Source: PALSA-505 sp963762615
GTDB lineage: Bacteria > Actinomycetota > Actinomycetes > Streptosporangiales > Streptosporangiaceae
Length of the DNA: 64,000 nucleotides
NCBI GenBank assembly: GCA_963762615.1
Contig: CAVXLG010000020.1
Coordinates: 496,001-560,000, forward strand
Reading direction: 5' to 3'
The notes under the pieces were generated by a model, which had not been told where the DNA came from, did not search any database, and was given only the letters and a program-made list of their open reading frames with translations. The translations under genes were made by a program, and so were the position numbers. Below are positions 26,520 through 37,170 of this stretch, one piece after another; position 1 is the stretch's first letter, and each line of letters opens with the position of its first letter.

Positions 26520-28276
26520 GGAAGTCCGGATCACCGGGCTCGGGGTGATCGACGACGCCGTCCTCGAGCCGTCACCCGGGCTCACCGTGGTCACCGGGGA
26601 GACCGGCGCGGGAAAGACGATGGTGGTGACCGGGCTGGGGCTGCTGTTCGGCGGCCGCGGCGACCCGGCGCGGGTGCGGCCGGGCGCGGACCGGGCCACG
26701 GTGGAGGGCAGGCTGCGCATCGACCCGGGCGGCCACGTCGCGCAGCAGGTGGACGAGGCGGGCGGCGAACTCGACGATGGCGGCCGGTCCCTGGTCGTCA
26801 GCCGTTCGGTATCGGCCGAGGGGCGGTCGCGCGCGCACGCCGGCGGGCGCTCGGTACCGGTGTCGCTGCTCACCTACCTCGCCGACGAGCTGGTGGCCGT
26901 GCACGGCCAGGCCGACCAGCAGCAGCTGCTCAAGCCGGCCAGGCAGCGTGCCGCACTGGACAGGTACGCAGGCGACAAGCTGGCCGCCGTGCTGGCCGAG
27001 TACCAGCGGGCCTTTCACCGGCACCGTGAGGTGAGCGGCAGGCTCGCCGAGCTGACCGCGCGGGCCCGCGAGCGGGAGCAGGAGGCCGCGGAGCTGCGGG
27101 CCGGCCTCGACGAGATCGCCAGGCTGGAGCCGGCCGAGGGCGAGGACGCGGACCTGCTGGCCGAGGAGGAGCGGCTGGCGCACGCCGACGCCCTGCACGC
27201 GGCCGCGACCGCCGCGCACCAGGCGCTGGCCGGCGACCCGTCGGCCGGCGGGTACGAGGGCGCGGACGCCGCGGCGCTGCTGACCGGTGCCCGGCAGGCG
27301 CTCGACAGCGTCTGCGACCACGACCCCGCCCTGTCCGGCCTGGCCGGCCGGCTGGCGGAGGCGCAGTACGTCATCTCGGACGTGGCCGCCGAGCTGGCCT
27401 CCTACGCCCAGTCCGTCGAGGCCGACCCGGCCAGGCTCGCGGTGGTGCAGGAGCGGCGCGCCGAGCTGGGCCGGCTGATCCGCACGTTCGGCAGCCGCGC
27501 GACGGCGGCCGACCTCGCCGCGGTGCTCGGCTGGTCGCGGGAGGCGTCGGGCCGGCTGGCCGAGCTTGACGGCGCAGACGACCTGGTGTCCTCGCTCGCT
27601 GCCGAGGAGGCCGAGCTGGCCGCGCAGGCCGACGACCTGGCCGCCCGGCTGACCGAGCTGCGCGGCCAGGCCGCGGAACGGTTCGCCGCCGCCGTGACCG
27701 CCGAGCTGACCGCCCTGGCCATGCCGCACGCGCGGCTGACCGTGGCGGTCACGGCCGGCCAGCGAGCCAGGGCCGCAGGGCCGGGATGAGGTGGAGATCA
27801 GGCTCGCCGCGCATCCCGGAGCGCCGGACCTGCCGCTGCACAAGGGCGCCTCCGGCGGGGAGCTGTCCCGGGTGATGCTGGCCCTCGAGGTGGTCTTCGC
27901 AGGTGCCGATCCGGTGCCGACATTCGTGTTCGACGAGGTCGACGCAGGCGTCGGCGGCAAGGCAGCGGTGGAAGTCGGCCGGCGCCTTGCCCGGCTGGCC
28001 CGGCTGGCGCAAGTGATCGTGGTCACCCACCTGCCGCAGGTCGCGGCCTTTGCCGACACGCACCTGGTGGTGGAGAAGGCCGATGACGGCTCGGTCACCC
28101 GCAGCGGCGTCATCCACCTCGACCGGGGGAGCCGGGTCCGCGAGCTGTCCCGGATGCTGGCCGGGCTCGAGGACTCCGAGCTCGGCCAGGCGCACGCCGA
28201 GGAACTGCTCGGCCTGGCCGCCGTGGAGCGCGCCGCGCTGGCCGCCGCGGACCAGGCCCGGGCAGCCGGCTCGTGA
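26512..28276 (+). CDS. recN: DNA repair ATPase RecN (frameshifted)
   Basis: About 587 residues, the normal length, once an extra base near 27780 is removed. The N-terminal ATPase half has Walker A VVTGETGAGKTMVV and QADQQQLLKPARQR; a coiled coil runs roughly from residue 160 to 400; the C-terminal half has the ABC signature GASGGELSRVMLALE, Walker B FVFDEVDAGVGG and VVTHLPQVAAFAD. RecN is an SMC-like protein that helps hold broken DNA ends. It overlaps nadK and is followed by the convergent egt genes. Confidence 0.93.
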
Positions 28277-28301
28277 CCGGCTCCGGAGCGGCCCGCGGTG
28301 G

Positions 28302-29282
28302 TTAGCCGGGCACCGACAGCGACAGGCCGAACAGCCCGCCCGGATCGGTCCACCAGGAGCGCAGCGCGAACCCGGCCGCCGCGAGCTCCTTCTCGATGCC
28401 GTCGCGGCGGAACTTGGCCGACACCTCGGTCCGCATCTCCTCGCCCGCGCCGAACCGCACGGTCAGGCCGATCGCCGGCAGCCGCACCCGCTGCGCGAGC
28501 GATGAGCGCAGCCGCATCTCGATCCACTCCGCCTGCGGATTCCACAGCGCCACGTGATCAAAGGTGTCCAGGTCGAAGTCGGCACCCAGCTCGGCGTTGA
28601 GCACCGCCAGCACGTTCTTGTTGAACGCGGCGGTGACGCCGCCCGGGTCGTCATAGGCGGCCACCAGGATGGCCGGATCCTTGACCAGGTCGGTGCCGAG
28701 CAGCAGGGTGTCGCCGTCGCCGAGCGAGGCCCGGATCCTGGCCAGGAACGCCGCGCGCTCGGCAGGCAGCATGTTGCCGATGGTGCTGCCCAGGAAGGCG
28801 ATCATGCGCGGCGACTGCCCGTCATCCCCGCCGGGCAGTCCGAGGTGATATTCGAAATCGGACACCAGCGCGTGCACGCGCAGCCCCGGGTACCCGGCCA
28901 GCAGGCGGCGCCCGGCATCGGTCAGCGCGGCCTCGCTGACGTCCACCGGGACGTAGGTACGCAGGGTGCCGGCCGCCCGGAGCGCGTCGAGCAGCAGCCG
29001 GGTCTTGTCCGACGAGCCTGAGCCGAGCTCGACCAGGGTGCGCGCCCGGCTCGCGGCCGCGATCTGGCCGGCGGCCGAGCGCAGGATCGCCCGCTCGGCC
29101 TCGGTCGGGTAGTACTCCGGCAGCTCGGTGATCTTCTCGAACAGCGCGCTGCCGTTCGCATCGTAGAACCACTTGGGCGGCAGCGACTTCGGCGAGGCGG
29201 TCAGGCCCGCCCGGGCGTCCTCGCGCAGCGAGGAGGCCAGGAAGTCCGGCGGCAGCAGCCGGTCGATCCGCAGGCCGGTCAC
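28302..29282 (-). CDS. egtD: L-histidine N-alpha-methyltransferase EgtD
   Basis: 326 residues, matching EgtD. It makes hercynine from histidine and three SAM. The SAM-binding region is VELGSGSSDKTRLLLDAL, followed by YVPVDVSEAAL, FLGSTIGNMLPAE and DLVKDPAILVAAY. The N-terminal PKSLPPKWFYDANGSALFEKI is diagnostic. The GTG start overlaps the egtB stop by four bases (GTGA), so the two are translationally coupled. The frame is intact. Confidence 0.94.
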   Translation of the reverse strand: MTGLRIDRLLPPDFLASSLREDARAGLTASPKSLPPKWFYDANGSALFEKITELPEYYPTEAERAILRSAAGQIAAASRARTLVELGSGSSDKTRLLLDALRAAGTLRTYVPVDVSEAALTDAGRRLLAGYPGLRVHALVSDFEYHLGLPGGDDGQSPRMIAFLGSTIGNMLPAERAAFLARIRASLGDGDTLLLGTDLVKDPAILVAAYDDPGGVTAAFNKNVLAVLNAELGADFDLDTFDHVALWNPQAEWIEMRLRSSLAQRVRLPAIGLTVRFGAGEEMRTEVSAKFRRDGIEKELAAAGFALRSWWTDPGGLFGLSLSVPG

Positions 29283-30623
29283 CGGCTCGCGGTCCTCGCG
29301 CCGGGGCGGTCAGCCTCGCCGTCGCGGGCGGTGCGGAACCCGGCGAAGATCTGACGGCGGACCGGGTAGTCCCAGTTGCGGAACGTGCCGCGGCAGGCCA
29401 CCGGGCTGACCGCGAAGGACCCGCCGCGCAGCACCTTGTACTGGCGCCCGAAGAACACCTCGGAGTACTCCCGGTACGGCCAGGCGGCGAATCCGGGGTA
29501 GGGCAGGAAGTCGCTGGCCGTCCACTCCCACACGTCGCCGATGAGCTGGCGGGCGCCGCACGGCGCCGCGCCCGCGGGATACGAGCCCGCCGGGGCCGGC
29601 TGCAGGTGCCGCTGGCCCAGGTTCGCATGGTCGCGGCCCGGCACGCCGTCTCCCCACGGATACCGGCGGGACAGTCCGGTCACCGGGTCGGACCGCGCCG
29701 CCTTCTCCCACTCGGCCTCGGTGGGCAGCCGGCGCCCCGCCCACCGCGCGTAAGCGTCGGCCTCATACCAGCACACGTGCAGCACCGGCTCGGCCGGCGG
29801 CACGGGCTCGGTGACGCCGAACCGGGTCCGCACCCACTGGCCGCCGTCCCGGTGCCAGAACAGCGGCGCGGCCAGGCCGGCCCGCTGCCGGTGCTCCCAG
29901 CCCGGCCTGATTCCACCAGCGCTGCTGGTCGTAGCCGCCGTCGGCGATGAACTCCGCATAGCCGGCGTTGGTCACCGGCACGGTGTCGAGGAAGAACGGC
30001 GGCACGTCCACCTGGTGCGCGGGGCGCTCGTTGTCCAGCGCCCAGGGCTCGTCAGAGGTTCCCATGCTGAACGCGCCGCCGGGCACCAGCACCTCGGTCG
30101 GCAGGCCGAGGGCGTCGCCGGGCGGCGGGCCGGGCGGCGGCGCGCTCAGCGCCTGGGCCCCTCGCCTGAGCTGATGGGTGATCAGCATGGTCTCGTCGTG
30201 CTGCTGCTCGTGCTGGGCGACCATGCCGAACGCGAACCCGCTGGCGACCAGCGGGGAACCGGCGAGCGGCGCCGCCTCGAGCAGGTCCAGCACCCGGCCC
30301 CGGACCTCGCTGGCGTACCGGCGGGCCTCGGCCGGAGGCAGCAGCGGCAGGCTCGGCCGGTCAGCGCGCGGATGCTCGAACGCGTCGTAGAGCGGGTCGA
30401 TCTCCGGGTGTATCGGCTCGCGGCCGCCGACCGCGCGCAGCAGCCACAGCTCTTCCTGGTTGGCAATGTGCGCGAGGTCCCAGACCAGCGGGGACATCAG
30501 CGGCGAGTGCTGCCGGACCAGGTCATCGTCGTCCACGCAGTCGGTCAGCCCGCTGGTGCGGGCGCGTGCGGCGGTCAGCTCGCCCGCGATCCGTTCCCGG
30601 AGCGCTTCGGAGTTGGCTGTCAT
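29279..30623 (-). CDS. egtB: Hercynine oxygenase EgtB (frameshifted)
   Basis: About 447 residues after removing one extra G near 29910 (WWNQAG continues as WEHRQRAGLAAPLFWHRD). The N-terminal DinB-like domain carries the iron ligands (LAHIANQEELWLL and QHEQQHDETML); the C-terminal FGE-sulfatase domain has VLVPGGAFSMGTS, RRLPTEAEWEKAAR, GDVWEWTASDF and VLRGGSFAVSP. EgtB joins hercynine with gamma-glutamylcysteine using oxygen. The ATG has GGGAGAGC upstream and overlaps the egtA stop (ATGA). Confidence 0.93.
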
Positions 30624-32089
30624 CTGCTCTCCCTCAGTCTGTCGTGGGCCAGTCTGTCGTCGGCCGGGCACCGGCCTTTCAGCACGTAACGTTCGGCGAA
30701 TCCGGTCACCGCGCGGCGGACCCGGGCGGGGGCGCTGGCCCGGCTGAGCGCTTCTTCGGCGGCCTCGAAGCAGGCCCGGCTGGCGCGGCCGATCGCGGGG
30801 TCGGCGGGCCCGTGCCGGGCGGCACGCTGCCACGGGTCAGGGTCAGGTCCGCGGTGCCGGGCCGACGGGCTGGCGGGCCGGTGCCACAGCGGCTCGGCCG
30901 CGGCCATGGCGGTGTCGGCCGCCTTCGGGTCATCGAGCAGGGCCGTGGCCACCGCGGTGGGCACGATCCAGCCGTCGGCGGGCTGCGCATCGATCATCCG
31001 CAGTTCCAGGTGCCCGCGCGGGCGCACCGGCGGGAACAGCGTGGACAGGTGGTAGGTCAGGTCGCCGGCGGTGGGACGGCGCTCGCCCGCGCCGCGCAGC
31101 CAGTCCCGGAAGGTCAGCCCAGGCGGCGCGCTCCAGCCCGACGGGCCGTCCCGCCGGATGCACATGAGCTCCGCGTCCAGCGCGTAGGCCACCCAGGCGT
31201 CCCGCGGGTCGCCGCCGCGCTCCTCACCGCCGCCGGGGCCGATGCGGCCGCTGGTCAGGCGGCCCGGCTCCGCGCCGCCCGGCGGCCGGGTGCGGCCGGG
31301 GTCCAGCCGGGACCAGACCGCCTGCCGGGTGGACCGCCAGCCGGACGCGCGTCCGCGCCGCAGCGGCGAGTTCGCGAACGCGGCCACCAGCACCGGGCCG
31401 ATGGCATGCAGCAGCCGCCAGCGCGACCGGTACCCCGCCGGGCCGTCATGCTCGTCCCCGGCGTCCAGGCACACCTGGACCGATGCGGTGTTGCACATCA
31501 TCACCCGGCCCCACGGGCCGCGGCGGTCGAAAAATTCCTCCATGGCCGCGTAACGCGGCAGGTCCAGAATGCGGCGCGGCGGGCGGATCGGATCGATCCC
31601 GTCGCCGGACAGCCGCAGCCCGGCCGCGCCGACTGCATCCCGCAGCGCGGTCAGGTCCTCCCCGGCCGCGGCGACGCAACCGGAAAGGTTCGTGGCGGGC
31701 GCGGAGCTGAGCTCCAGCTGGCCGCCTGGTTCAGTGGTGATGGTGCCCCCGCCGGGAAGCACGGCGCGAGCCTCCCCCGTGGACAAGCCGGCCACCGCCC
31801 GCATGATCCGGTCCGCCTGAACAGGCAGCGCCGGGTCACGACGGTCACTGACCAGCCACTCGAGCTCCACTCCCACCTGCCCCGGCGGCCCGGTCTTGAA
31901 GCAGATCCCGTGCACATGGGCCTCGGCGTCCTCCTCAGACAGCGGCGGGCCGTCGGGAGTCCCGGGGATGAGAGCGGGCGCGCACGAATACAATCCCCCG
32001 ACAGCAGCTCTCGCAGCCGGGGGGCGGTGGTTCCCATCGCTGATCAGGGCGCGGGTGCTCCGTTCTGGTCGCCGCTGTCTGGTCGCCAT
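30620..32089 (-). CDS. egtA: Glutamate-cysteine ligase EgtA
   Basis: 489 residues of the GCS2 family. Landmarks are the substrate-binding VGVELEWLVSDRRDPALPV, PGGQLELSSAP, MMCNTASVQVCLDAG, and the RGHLELRMIDAQPADGW block. It supplies gamma-glutamylcysteine for EgtB. ATG 32089 has GGGAG eight bases upstream; the open frame extends further but without a ribosome binding site. It is the first gene of egtA-egtB-egtD. No egtC (the amidohydrolase that removes glutamate) lies between egtB and egtD, where it often is. Confidence 0.9.
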   Translation of the reverse strand: MATRQRRPERSTRALISDGNHRPPAARAAVGGLYSCAPALIPGTPDGPPLSEEDAEAHVHGICFKTGPPGQVGVELEWLVSDRRDPALPVQADRIMRAVAGLSTGEARAVLPGGGTITTEPGGQLELSSAPATNLSGCVAAAGEDLTALRDAVGAAGLRLSGDGIDPIRPPRRILDLPRYAAMEEFFDRRGPWGRVMMCNTASVQVCLDAGDEHDGPAGYRSRWRLLHAIGPVLVAAFANSPLRRGRASGWRSTRQAVWSRLDPGRTRPPGGAEPGRLTSGRIGPGGGEERGGDPRDAWVAYALDAELMCIRRDGPSGWSAPPGLTFRDWLRGAGERRPTAGDLTYHLSTLFPPVRPRGHLELRMIDAQPADGWIVPTAVATALLDDPKAADTAMAAAEPLWHRPASPSARHRGPDPDPWQRAARHGPADPAIGRASRACFEAAEEALSRASAPARVRRAVTGFAERYVLKGRCPADDRLAHDRLRESR

Positions 32090-32189
32090 TTCGTAAACTC
32101 CCACACGGGTCGGACAATTCCGGGTACCGCGCACCGACCGCTGCAGCCGGCGGTGGTACCCGAGGAAGCAGCGAGGCCGCCGCCCCCTC

Positions 32190-32227
32190 CGCGGCGTGTT
32201 GCCCGCGGCCGCGGGCAACACGCCGCG
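32190..32227. promoter_or_regulatory. 38-bp perfect palindrome between egtA and steA
   Basis: CGCGGCGTGTTGCCCGCGG (32190-32208) is followed without spacer by its exact reverse complement (32209-32227). It lies 101 bases from the egtA start and 50 bases before the steA start, in a divergent promoter region, so it could be a shared operator, or a cruciform or hairpin in the steA leader. Its length is greater than most dimer operators. Confidence 0.6.
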
Positions 32228-32277
32228 ATGGCGAGTGCGGTCGCAGGACCCGGCCTGTCTGGCAGGATGGTAAATCG

Positions 32278-33472
32278 ATGAAGAGCCCGTCTCGCCTTCT
32301 CCCGTGGACACGTCGCGGCAAGCCGGAAGACCTGCCCGGGGTGATCGGTGCCGCGCGCCTGGACCGCAGGACCAAGAACCTCACCAAACGGCTCTGCCCC
32401 GGCGATATCGCGATCATCGATCACCGCGATCTGGACCGGGTGAGCGCCGATGCGCTCGTCAACTGCCAGGTCGCGGCCGTGGTGAACGCCGCCCCCAGCA
32501 TCACCGGCCGGTACCCCAACCTGGGGCCGCACCTGCTGATAGAGGCCGGCATCCCGCTGGTCGACAACGTGGGCCCTGACGTGTTCGCGCGGGTGTCAGA
32601 GGCGCAGACGGTCTGGCTCGACGGCAACTGCCTGTACCTGGCCGACCAGATCGTCGCCCAGGGAACGTTGCAGGACAAGGATTCGGTGGCCGACGCCGAG
32701 GCCGCGGCCAAGGTGGGCCTGTCCACCCAGCTCGAGGCCTTCGTGGCCAACACGATGGAGTACCTCAGGCGCGAGCGCGAGCTGCTCATCGAGGGCGTCG
32801 GGGTCCCTGAGCTGTCCACCGCCCTGGCGGGCAAGCACGTGCTCGTGGTGGTCCGCGGCTACCACTACCGCGAGGACCTGGCCGTGCTGCGCGGCTACAT
32901 CCGTGAGTACAAGCCGGTCATGATCGGCGTGGACGGCGGCGCGGACGCGCTGCTCGAGGCCGGGCACCGCCCGGACATCATCGTCGGCGACATGGACTCG
33001 GTCTCCGACGACGCGCTGCGCTGCGGCGCCGAGCTCGTCGTGCACGCCTATCCCGACGGCCGGGCGCCCGGCCATGCCAGGGTCCAGGATCTCGAGCATG
33101 TCGTGCGTGCTGTTCCCCGCCGCCGGAACCAGCGAGGACGTCGCGCTGCTGCTCGCCGACGAGAAGGGCGCCAGCCTCATCGTCGCGGTCGGCACCCGGT
33201 TCTCGCTGGTAGAGTTCCTGGACAAGGGGCGGTCGGGGGCGGCCAGCACGTTCCTCACCCGGCTCCGGGTCGGCGGTACCCTGGTCGAGGCCAAGGGAGT
33301 CAGTCAGCTCTACCGCAGCCGTATCTCCGGCTGGGCGCTGCTGGTGCTCGTCCTCGCCGCGTGCGTGACCATCGTGGTCGCCCTGGGCTTCTCGCCCGCG
33401 GGCCCGATCCTGTGGCGGTACGTGGACGCCAAATGGAATGAATTCGTCTACTGGCTGACCGGACTGTTCTAG
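32278..33472 (+). CDS. steA: SteA-like cytokinesis protein (frameshifted)
   Basis: About 397 residues after one base is removed near 33095. The N-terminal GAARLDRRTKNLTKRLCPGD and CQVAAVVNAAPSITGRYPN, a thiamin-pyrophosphokinase-like middle (MIGVDGGADALLEAGHRPD, VGDMDSVSD), FPAAGTSEDVALLLADEKGA, and one C-terminal membrane helix (WALLVLVLAACVTIVVALGF) match SteA of corynebacteria and Rv1697. SteA works with SteB in daughter-cell separation. AGGA precedes the ATG. The TAG stop shares one base with the steB start. Confidence 0.87.
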
Positions 33473-34569
33473 TGATTAATTTCCGCTACCACATGGTGTC
33501 CATCATCGCGGTATTCCTCGCCCTGGCCATCGGCATCGTCCTGGGCTCCACGGAGCTGCAGGGCACGGTGATCACCGGGCTCAACAAGACGTCAGTCAAC
33601 CTGAGCAGCGACCTGGCCAGCGCGCGTACGCAGCGGGCCGCGCTGCAACAGGAGGTCAGCAACGACCAGTCGATCATGCAGGCCGACGAGGCGCGACTGC
33701 TCGACGGCCTGCTGGCCGACCAGCGGGTCGTGCTGGTGAACGCGCCCGGAGCGCCGAGCCCGGTGATCAACGGCGTGGCGACCGCGCTGCGCGCCGCGGG
33801 GGCCACGATGACCGGCCAGGTGAACCTGCAGCCCAAGATGTTCGACGCGAGCGCCAACAACCAGCAGTTCCTCAGCTCGCTCGCGCAGCAGGTGGGCTAT
33901 TCGGGGGCCGGGCAGGTCAACGGGACAGGGCTCGAGCAGGCGGCCAGGCTGCTCGGCAGCGCGATCCTGACCAAGAACGATCCGGCGAGCAGCTCGTCCG
34001 GGAGTTCGTCGGGGAGCTCGTCAGGCGGCACGTCAGGGAACTCGTTGGGAACCACCCCCCAGGACGTGCTGAACATCTATGCGAAGGCGGGTCTGCTGAG
34101 CACCAGCGGCCAGCCCTACGTCCCGGCCACCCTCGCCATCGTCGTCCCCCCGGCCAGCCCGCCGGCCGGCGGCGACGCCGCGGCGGCCAACCAGGGCCTG
34201 ATCACCCTGGCCCAGCAGCTGAGCACGGCGGGCCTCGGCACCGTCATGGCCGGCTCGGTCAGCGGGTCGGGGCCGGGCAGCGCGATCGACGCGCTGCGCG
34301 GCAGCACGGCCGCCGGGCAGATATCGAGCGTGGACTACGCCGACAGCGTCACCGGCCAGATCGTGACCATCCAGGCCCTGGACTGGGCGCTGACCGGCCG
34401 CAAGGCCAACAGCTACGGCTGGCAGTCGGGGGACAATGCGGCCGCGCCGAGCCCGGCGCCGACGCCGTCGGACACGACGACTCCGCCCGCGGGGTCGGCG
34501 GGGAAGAACGCGAAGACGACCGCCGCGGGCAAGCACCCGGCCGCGCACTCGTCGCGAGCGAAGTCATGA
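33472..34569 (+). CDS. steB: SteB/MctB-like membrane-anchored protein
   Basis: 365 residues. MINFRYHMVSIIAVFLALAI is the diagnostic start of the SteB family (also annotated as copper transporter MctB, Rv1698), giving one membrane anchor at about residues 7-27. A coiled coil (SSDLASARTQRAALQQEV) follows, then an extracytoplasmic domain interrupted by a Ser/Gly-rich stretch near residue 180 and ended by a Pro/Thr/Lys-rich tail. SteB binds SteA and controls cell-wall hydrolysis at division. A role in copper export, proposed in mycobacteria, is an alternative. Confidence 0.85.
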   Translation: MINFRYHMVSIIAVFLALAIGIVLGSTELQGTVITGLNKTSVNLSSDLASARTQRAALQQEVSNDQSIMQADEARLLDGLLADQRVVLVNAPGAPSPVINGVATALRAAGATMTGQVNLQPKMFDASANNQQFLSSLAQQVGYSGAGQVNGTGLEQAARLLGSAILTKNDPASSSSGSSSGSSSGGTSGNSLGTTPQDVLNIYAKAGLLSTSGQPYVPATLAIVVPPASPPAGGDAAAANQGLITLAQQLSTAGLGTVMAGSVSGSGPGSAIDALRGSTAAGQISSVDYADSVTGQIVTIQALDWALTGRKANSYGWQSGDNAAAPSPAPTPSDTTTPPAGSAGKNAKTTAAGKHPAAHSSRAKS

Positions 34570-34585
34570 CCCGCCGGGCGGCCTG

Positions 34586-35520
34586 ATGCCCGGGCTCGGC
34601 AGCGCCCTGCTGTCCGGCGCCGCGGCCCGCGCCGCTTACCTGGCGCTGTCTCGCCGGCCACCTGGCGGGCGGGGCACCTGGGAGCGGACCAACCACCGGG
34701 ACGAGCCGGTCACCCTGGTCGAGGGACCCGCCGCGGCAGTGGCCGCGGCGGCCGTCGCAGCGGCCGTCCCTGGCCTTCCCGGCCGGGTCCGGGCCGCCCT
34801 GGCCGTCGCGGGGGGCGGGGCGGCAGCGTTCGGCTGCTACGACGACCTGGCCGGCCGCGGGGACCGTCGCGGATTCCGCGGCCACCTGGGCGCGCTGGCC
34901 CGGGGCGAGGTGACCAGCGGTACCGTGAAGCTCGCCGGAATCGGCGCCGCCGGACTGACCGCGGCCGGGCTGCTGGGCGGTCCGCCCGCCGACGTCATGA
35001 TCAACGCGGGCTGACCGCGGGCGGCGCGAACCTGCTCAACTTGTTCGACCTGCGCCCCGGCCGGGCGATCAAGGTAGCGCTGGCCGGCGGCGCGCTGCTG
35101 GCCGCGGGCACGCCCGGGCCGGCGCGCGGCGCAGCCTGCCGCGCGCTGGCTGCGCCGGGCGGCGCGGCACTGGCGATGCTGCCCGAGGACCTGGCAGGGC
35201 GGGCGATGCTCGGCGACTGCGGCGCCAACGCGCTCGGCGCCATGCTCGGCGCGACGGCCGCAGCCAGCCTGCCGCGCCCGGCCCGGATCGCCCTGCTGGC
35301 CGGGATCGCAGGCCTGACCGCGGCCAGCGAGGTGGTCAGCTTCACCAAGGTGATCGAGCGCACGCCCCCGCTGCGCTGGCTCGACATGCTCGGCCGCAGG
35401 CCGGCCGCCGGGCCGGCCCCGTCCTGCGGGCCTGACGGCCAGGCGGTGAGCCCTCGCCCGGAAGCGGACGCACGGTCCGCCCTGGACGCTCCGGAACAGG
35501 CCACCGCCCGCTTCCCGTGA
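34586..35520 (+). CDS. MraY/WecA-like polyprenyl-phosphate sugar-1-phosphate transferase (frameshifted)
   Basis: About 311 residues after adding one base near 35012 (MINAG continues LTAGGANLLNLFD). Family motifs are GCYDDLAGRGDRRGFRGHLG (metal-binding Asp pair), a conserved Lys after VTSGT, NLFDLRPGRAIK and AMLGDCGANALGA. Such enzymes load a sugar phosphate on undecaprenyl phosphate. It is shorter than MraY and GC-rich in Ala, so a specialised or weakly active member is possible. The stop overlaps the next gene (GTGA). Confidence 0.75.
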
Positions 35521-37170
35521 CCGCTTCGGCGACCGACCGGGGGACGGTGACGAAGGCCTCCCGGCGGGGGCCCGGGATCGGCCGTCCTGCGGTGCTGATC
35601 GGCGTGATCACCGGCCTGGCGACCGTGGTCGGGTTCGGCAGGCAGCTCGTCTTCGCGCACACCGTGGGCGCCACCCCGCTGGGCACGGCGTACGCGACGG
35701 CCAACCAGGTGCCGAACATCATCTACGCGATCGTGCTGGGCGGTGCGCTCAGCGGCATGGTGGTGCCCGTGCTGGCCGGCCCCGCGCTGTCGGGAATCAA
35801 GGCCGACACCCGGCAGACGTCATCGGCGCTGCTCACCTGGACGCTGCTGCTGCTCGTCCCGGTCAGCATCGCGGTGGCGGTGGCGGCGCGGCCGGTCGTC
35901 TCGCTGCTGCTGGGTAACCCGCGCCCGCAGGGCACGGCGGCCGGCGATGCTCACGGTCGGCGCGCAGATGCTCGCCGTCTTCGCGCCGCAGATCGTCCTG
36001 TACGGGCTGGCGGTCGTGGGCTACGGGATCCTGCAGGCGCACCGCAGGTTCACCTTCCCCGCGCTCGCGCCGGTGCTGTCAAGCATCGTGGTGGCCGCCG
36101 CCTACGTTGCCTTCGTGCCGCTCGACCACGGGCAGCCGGTCAGCGCATTGCCGCTTCCGGCGGAGCTCATGCTGTCTATCGGCACCACCGCCGGGGTAGC
36201 CGCGCTTGCCGTCACGGCGCTGGCCCCGGTGCGCCGGCTGAGGCTCCGGCTGCGGCCGACGCTGCATTTCCCGCCGGGAGTCGCGGCCAGGGTACGGGCG
36301 CTCGCCGTGGCGGGGGTCGCCGCGGTGATCGCGCAGAACGTCAGTTCGGTCGTCGTGATCGTACTGGCGAACGTGCACGGCGGGCCGGGCGCGCTGGTGC
36401 TCTACAACTACGGCTGGCAGGTGTTCTTCGTCCCCTACGCGGTCCTCGCGGTGCCCATCGCGACCAGCGCGTTCCCCGTGTTGTCGGCGGCGGCGCCGGG
36501 CAGCGGAGCACCGTCCGGCGCCCGGGACTTCGACGTCGCGGCCGCGTCCTCCACCCGGGCCGCCGCGCTGATGTCCTGGCTCGGTGCCGCGCTGCTGGCC
36601 GGCGCCTGCGTGCCGGTGGCCCGCCTGTTCGTCTCGCACGATCCGGCCAGCGCACGCGAGCTGGCCTGGGCGCTGGCCGCGTTCGCGCCCGGGCTGGCCG
36701 CCTTCGGCCTGGCCGCGAACCTGTCCCGGATCCTGTTCGCCTGCGGCCGGACCCGGATCGCGGCGATCGCCCTGACCGGCGGCTGGCTGCTCGTGATCGC
36801 GGTCGACCTGGTGATCGTGCCGCTGGTCCCGGGGCACTGGGTGGTCCCCGCGCTCGGGCTGGGTAACTCGTCCGGCCTGACCGCGGCCGGGATCGCCCTG
36901 ATGGCCGCGGTGCGGCGGGCGCGCGGCACCGCCGTGCTGCACGGCGTCACCCGGGCCTACGCAGCGGGCCTGACGGGCGCCCTGGCGGGTACCGCCGCGG
37001 GGCTGGGCGCGTGCGCGGCGCTGCCGGCCTCCGGCTTCTTCCCGAACGTCGCCGTGGTGCTGCTCGCCTGCCTGGCCGCGGCGCTGGCGTTCGGCCTGGT
37101 GTCCTACGCGCTGGACGGCGGCGAGCTGCGGACGGTCGTCGCGCAGGCCCGGGCGAGGCTGGCCCGATGA
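35517..37170 (+). CDS. MurJ/MviN-like lipid-linked oligosaccharide flippase (frameshifted)
   Basis: About 550 residues with some 14 membrane helices. Recognisable MurJ features are ITGLATVVGFGRQLVFAHTVG, GTAYATANQVPNIIYAIVLGGALSGMVVP at the N-terminus (split here into known blocks), and VGYGILQAHRRFTFPALAPV further on. One base error near 35940 changes the frame. It probably flips a lipid-linked sugar made by the preceding MraY-like enzyme; whether it is the main lipid II flippase or a second copy cannot be told. It overlaps both neighbours by four bases. Confidence 0.82.

Noticed and set aside
28302..32089. Mycothiol genes as an alternative reading of the thiol cluster
   Set aside because: EgtD, EgtB and EgtA motifs are specific, and no MshA-D type domain is present.
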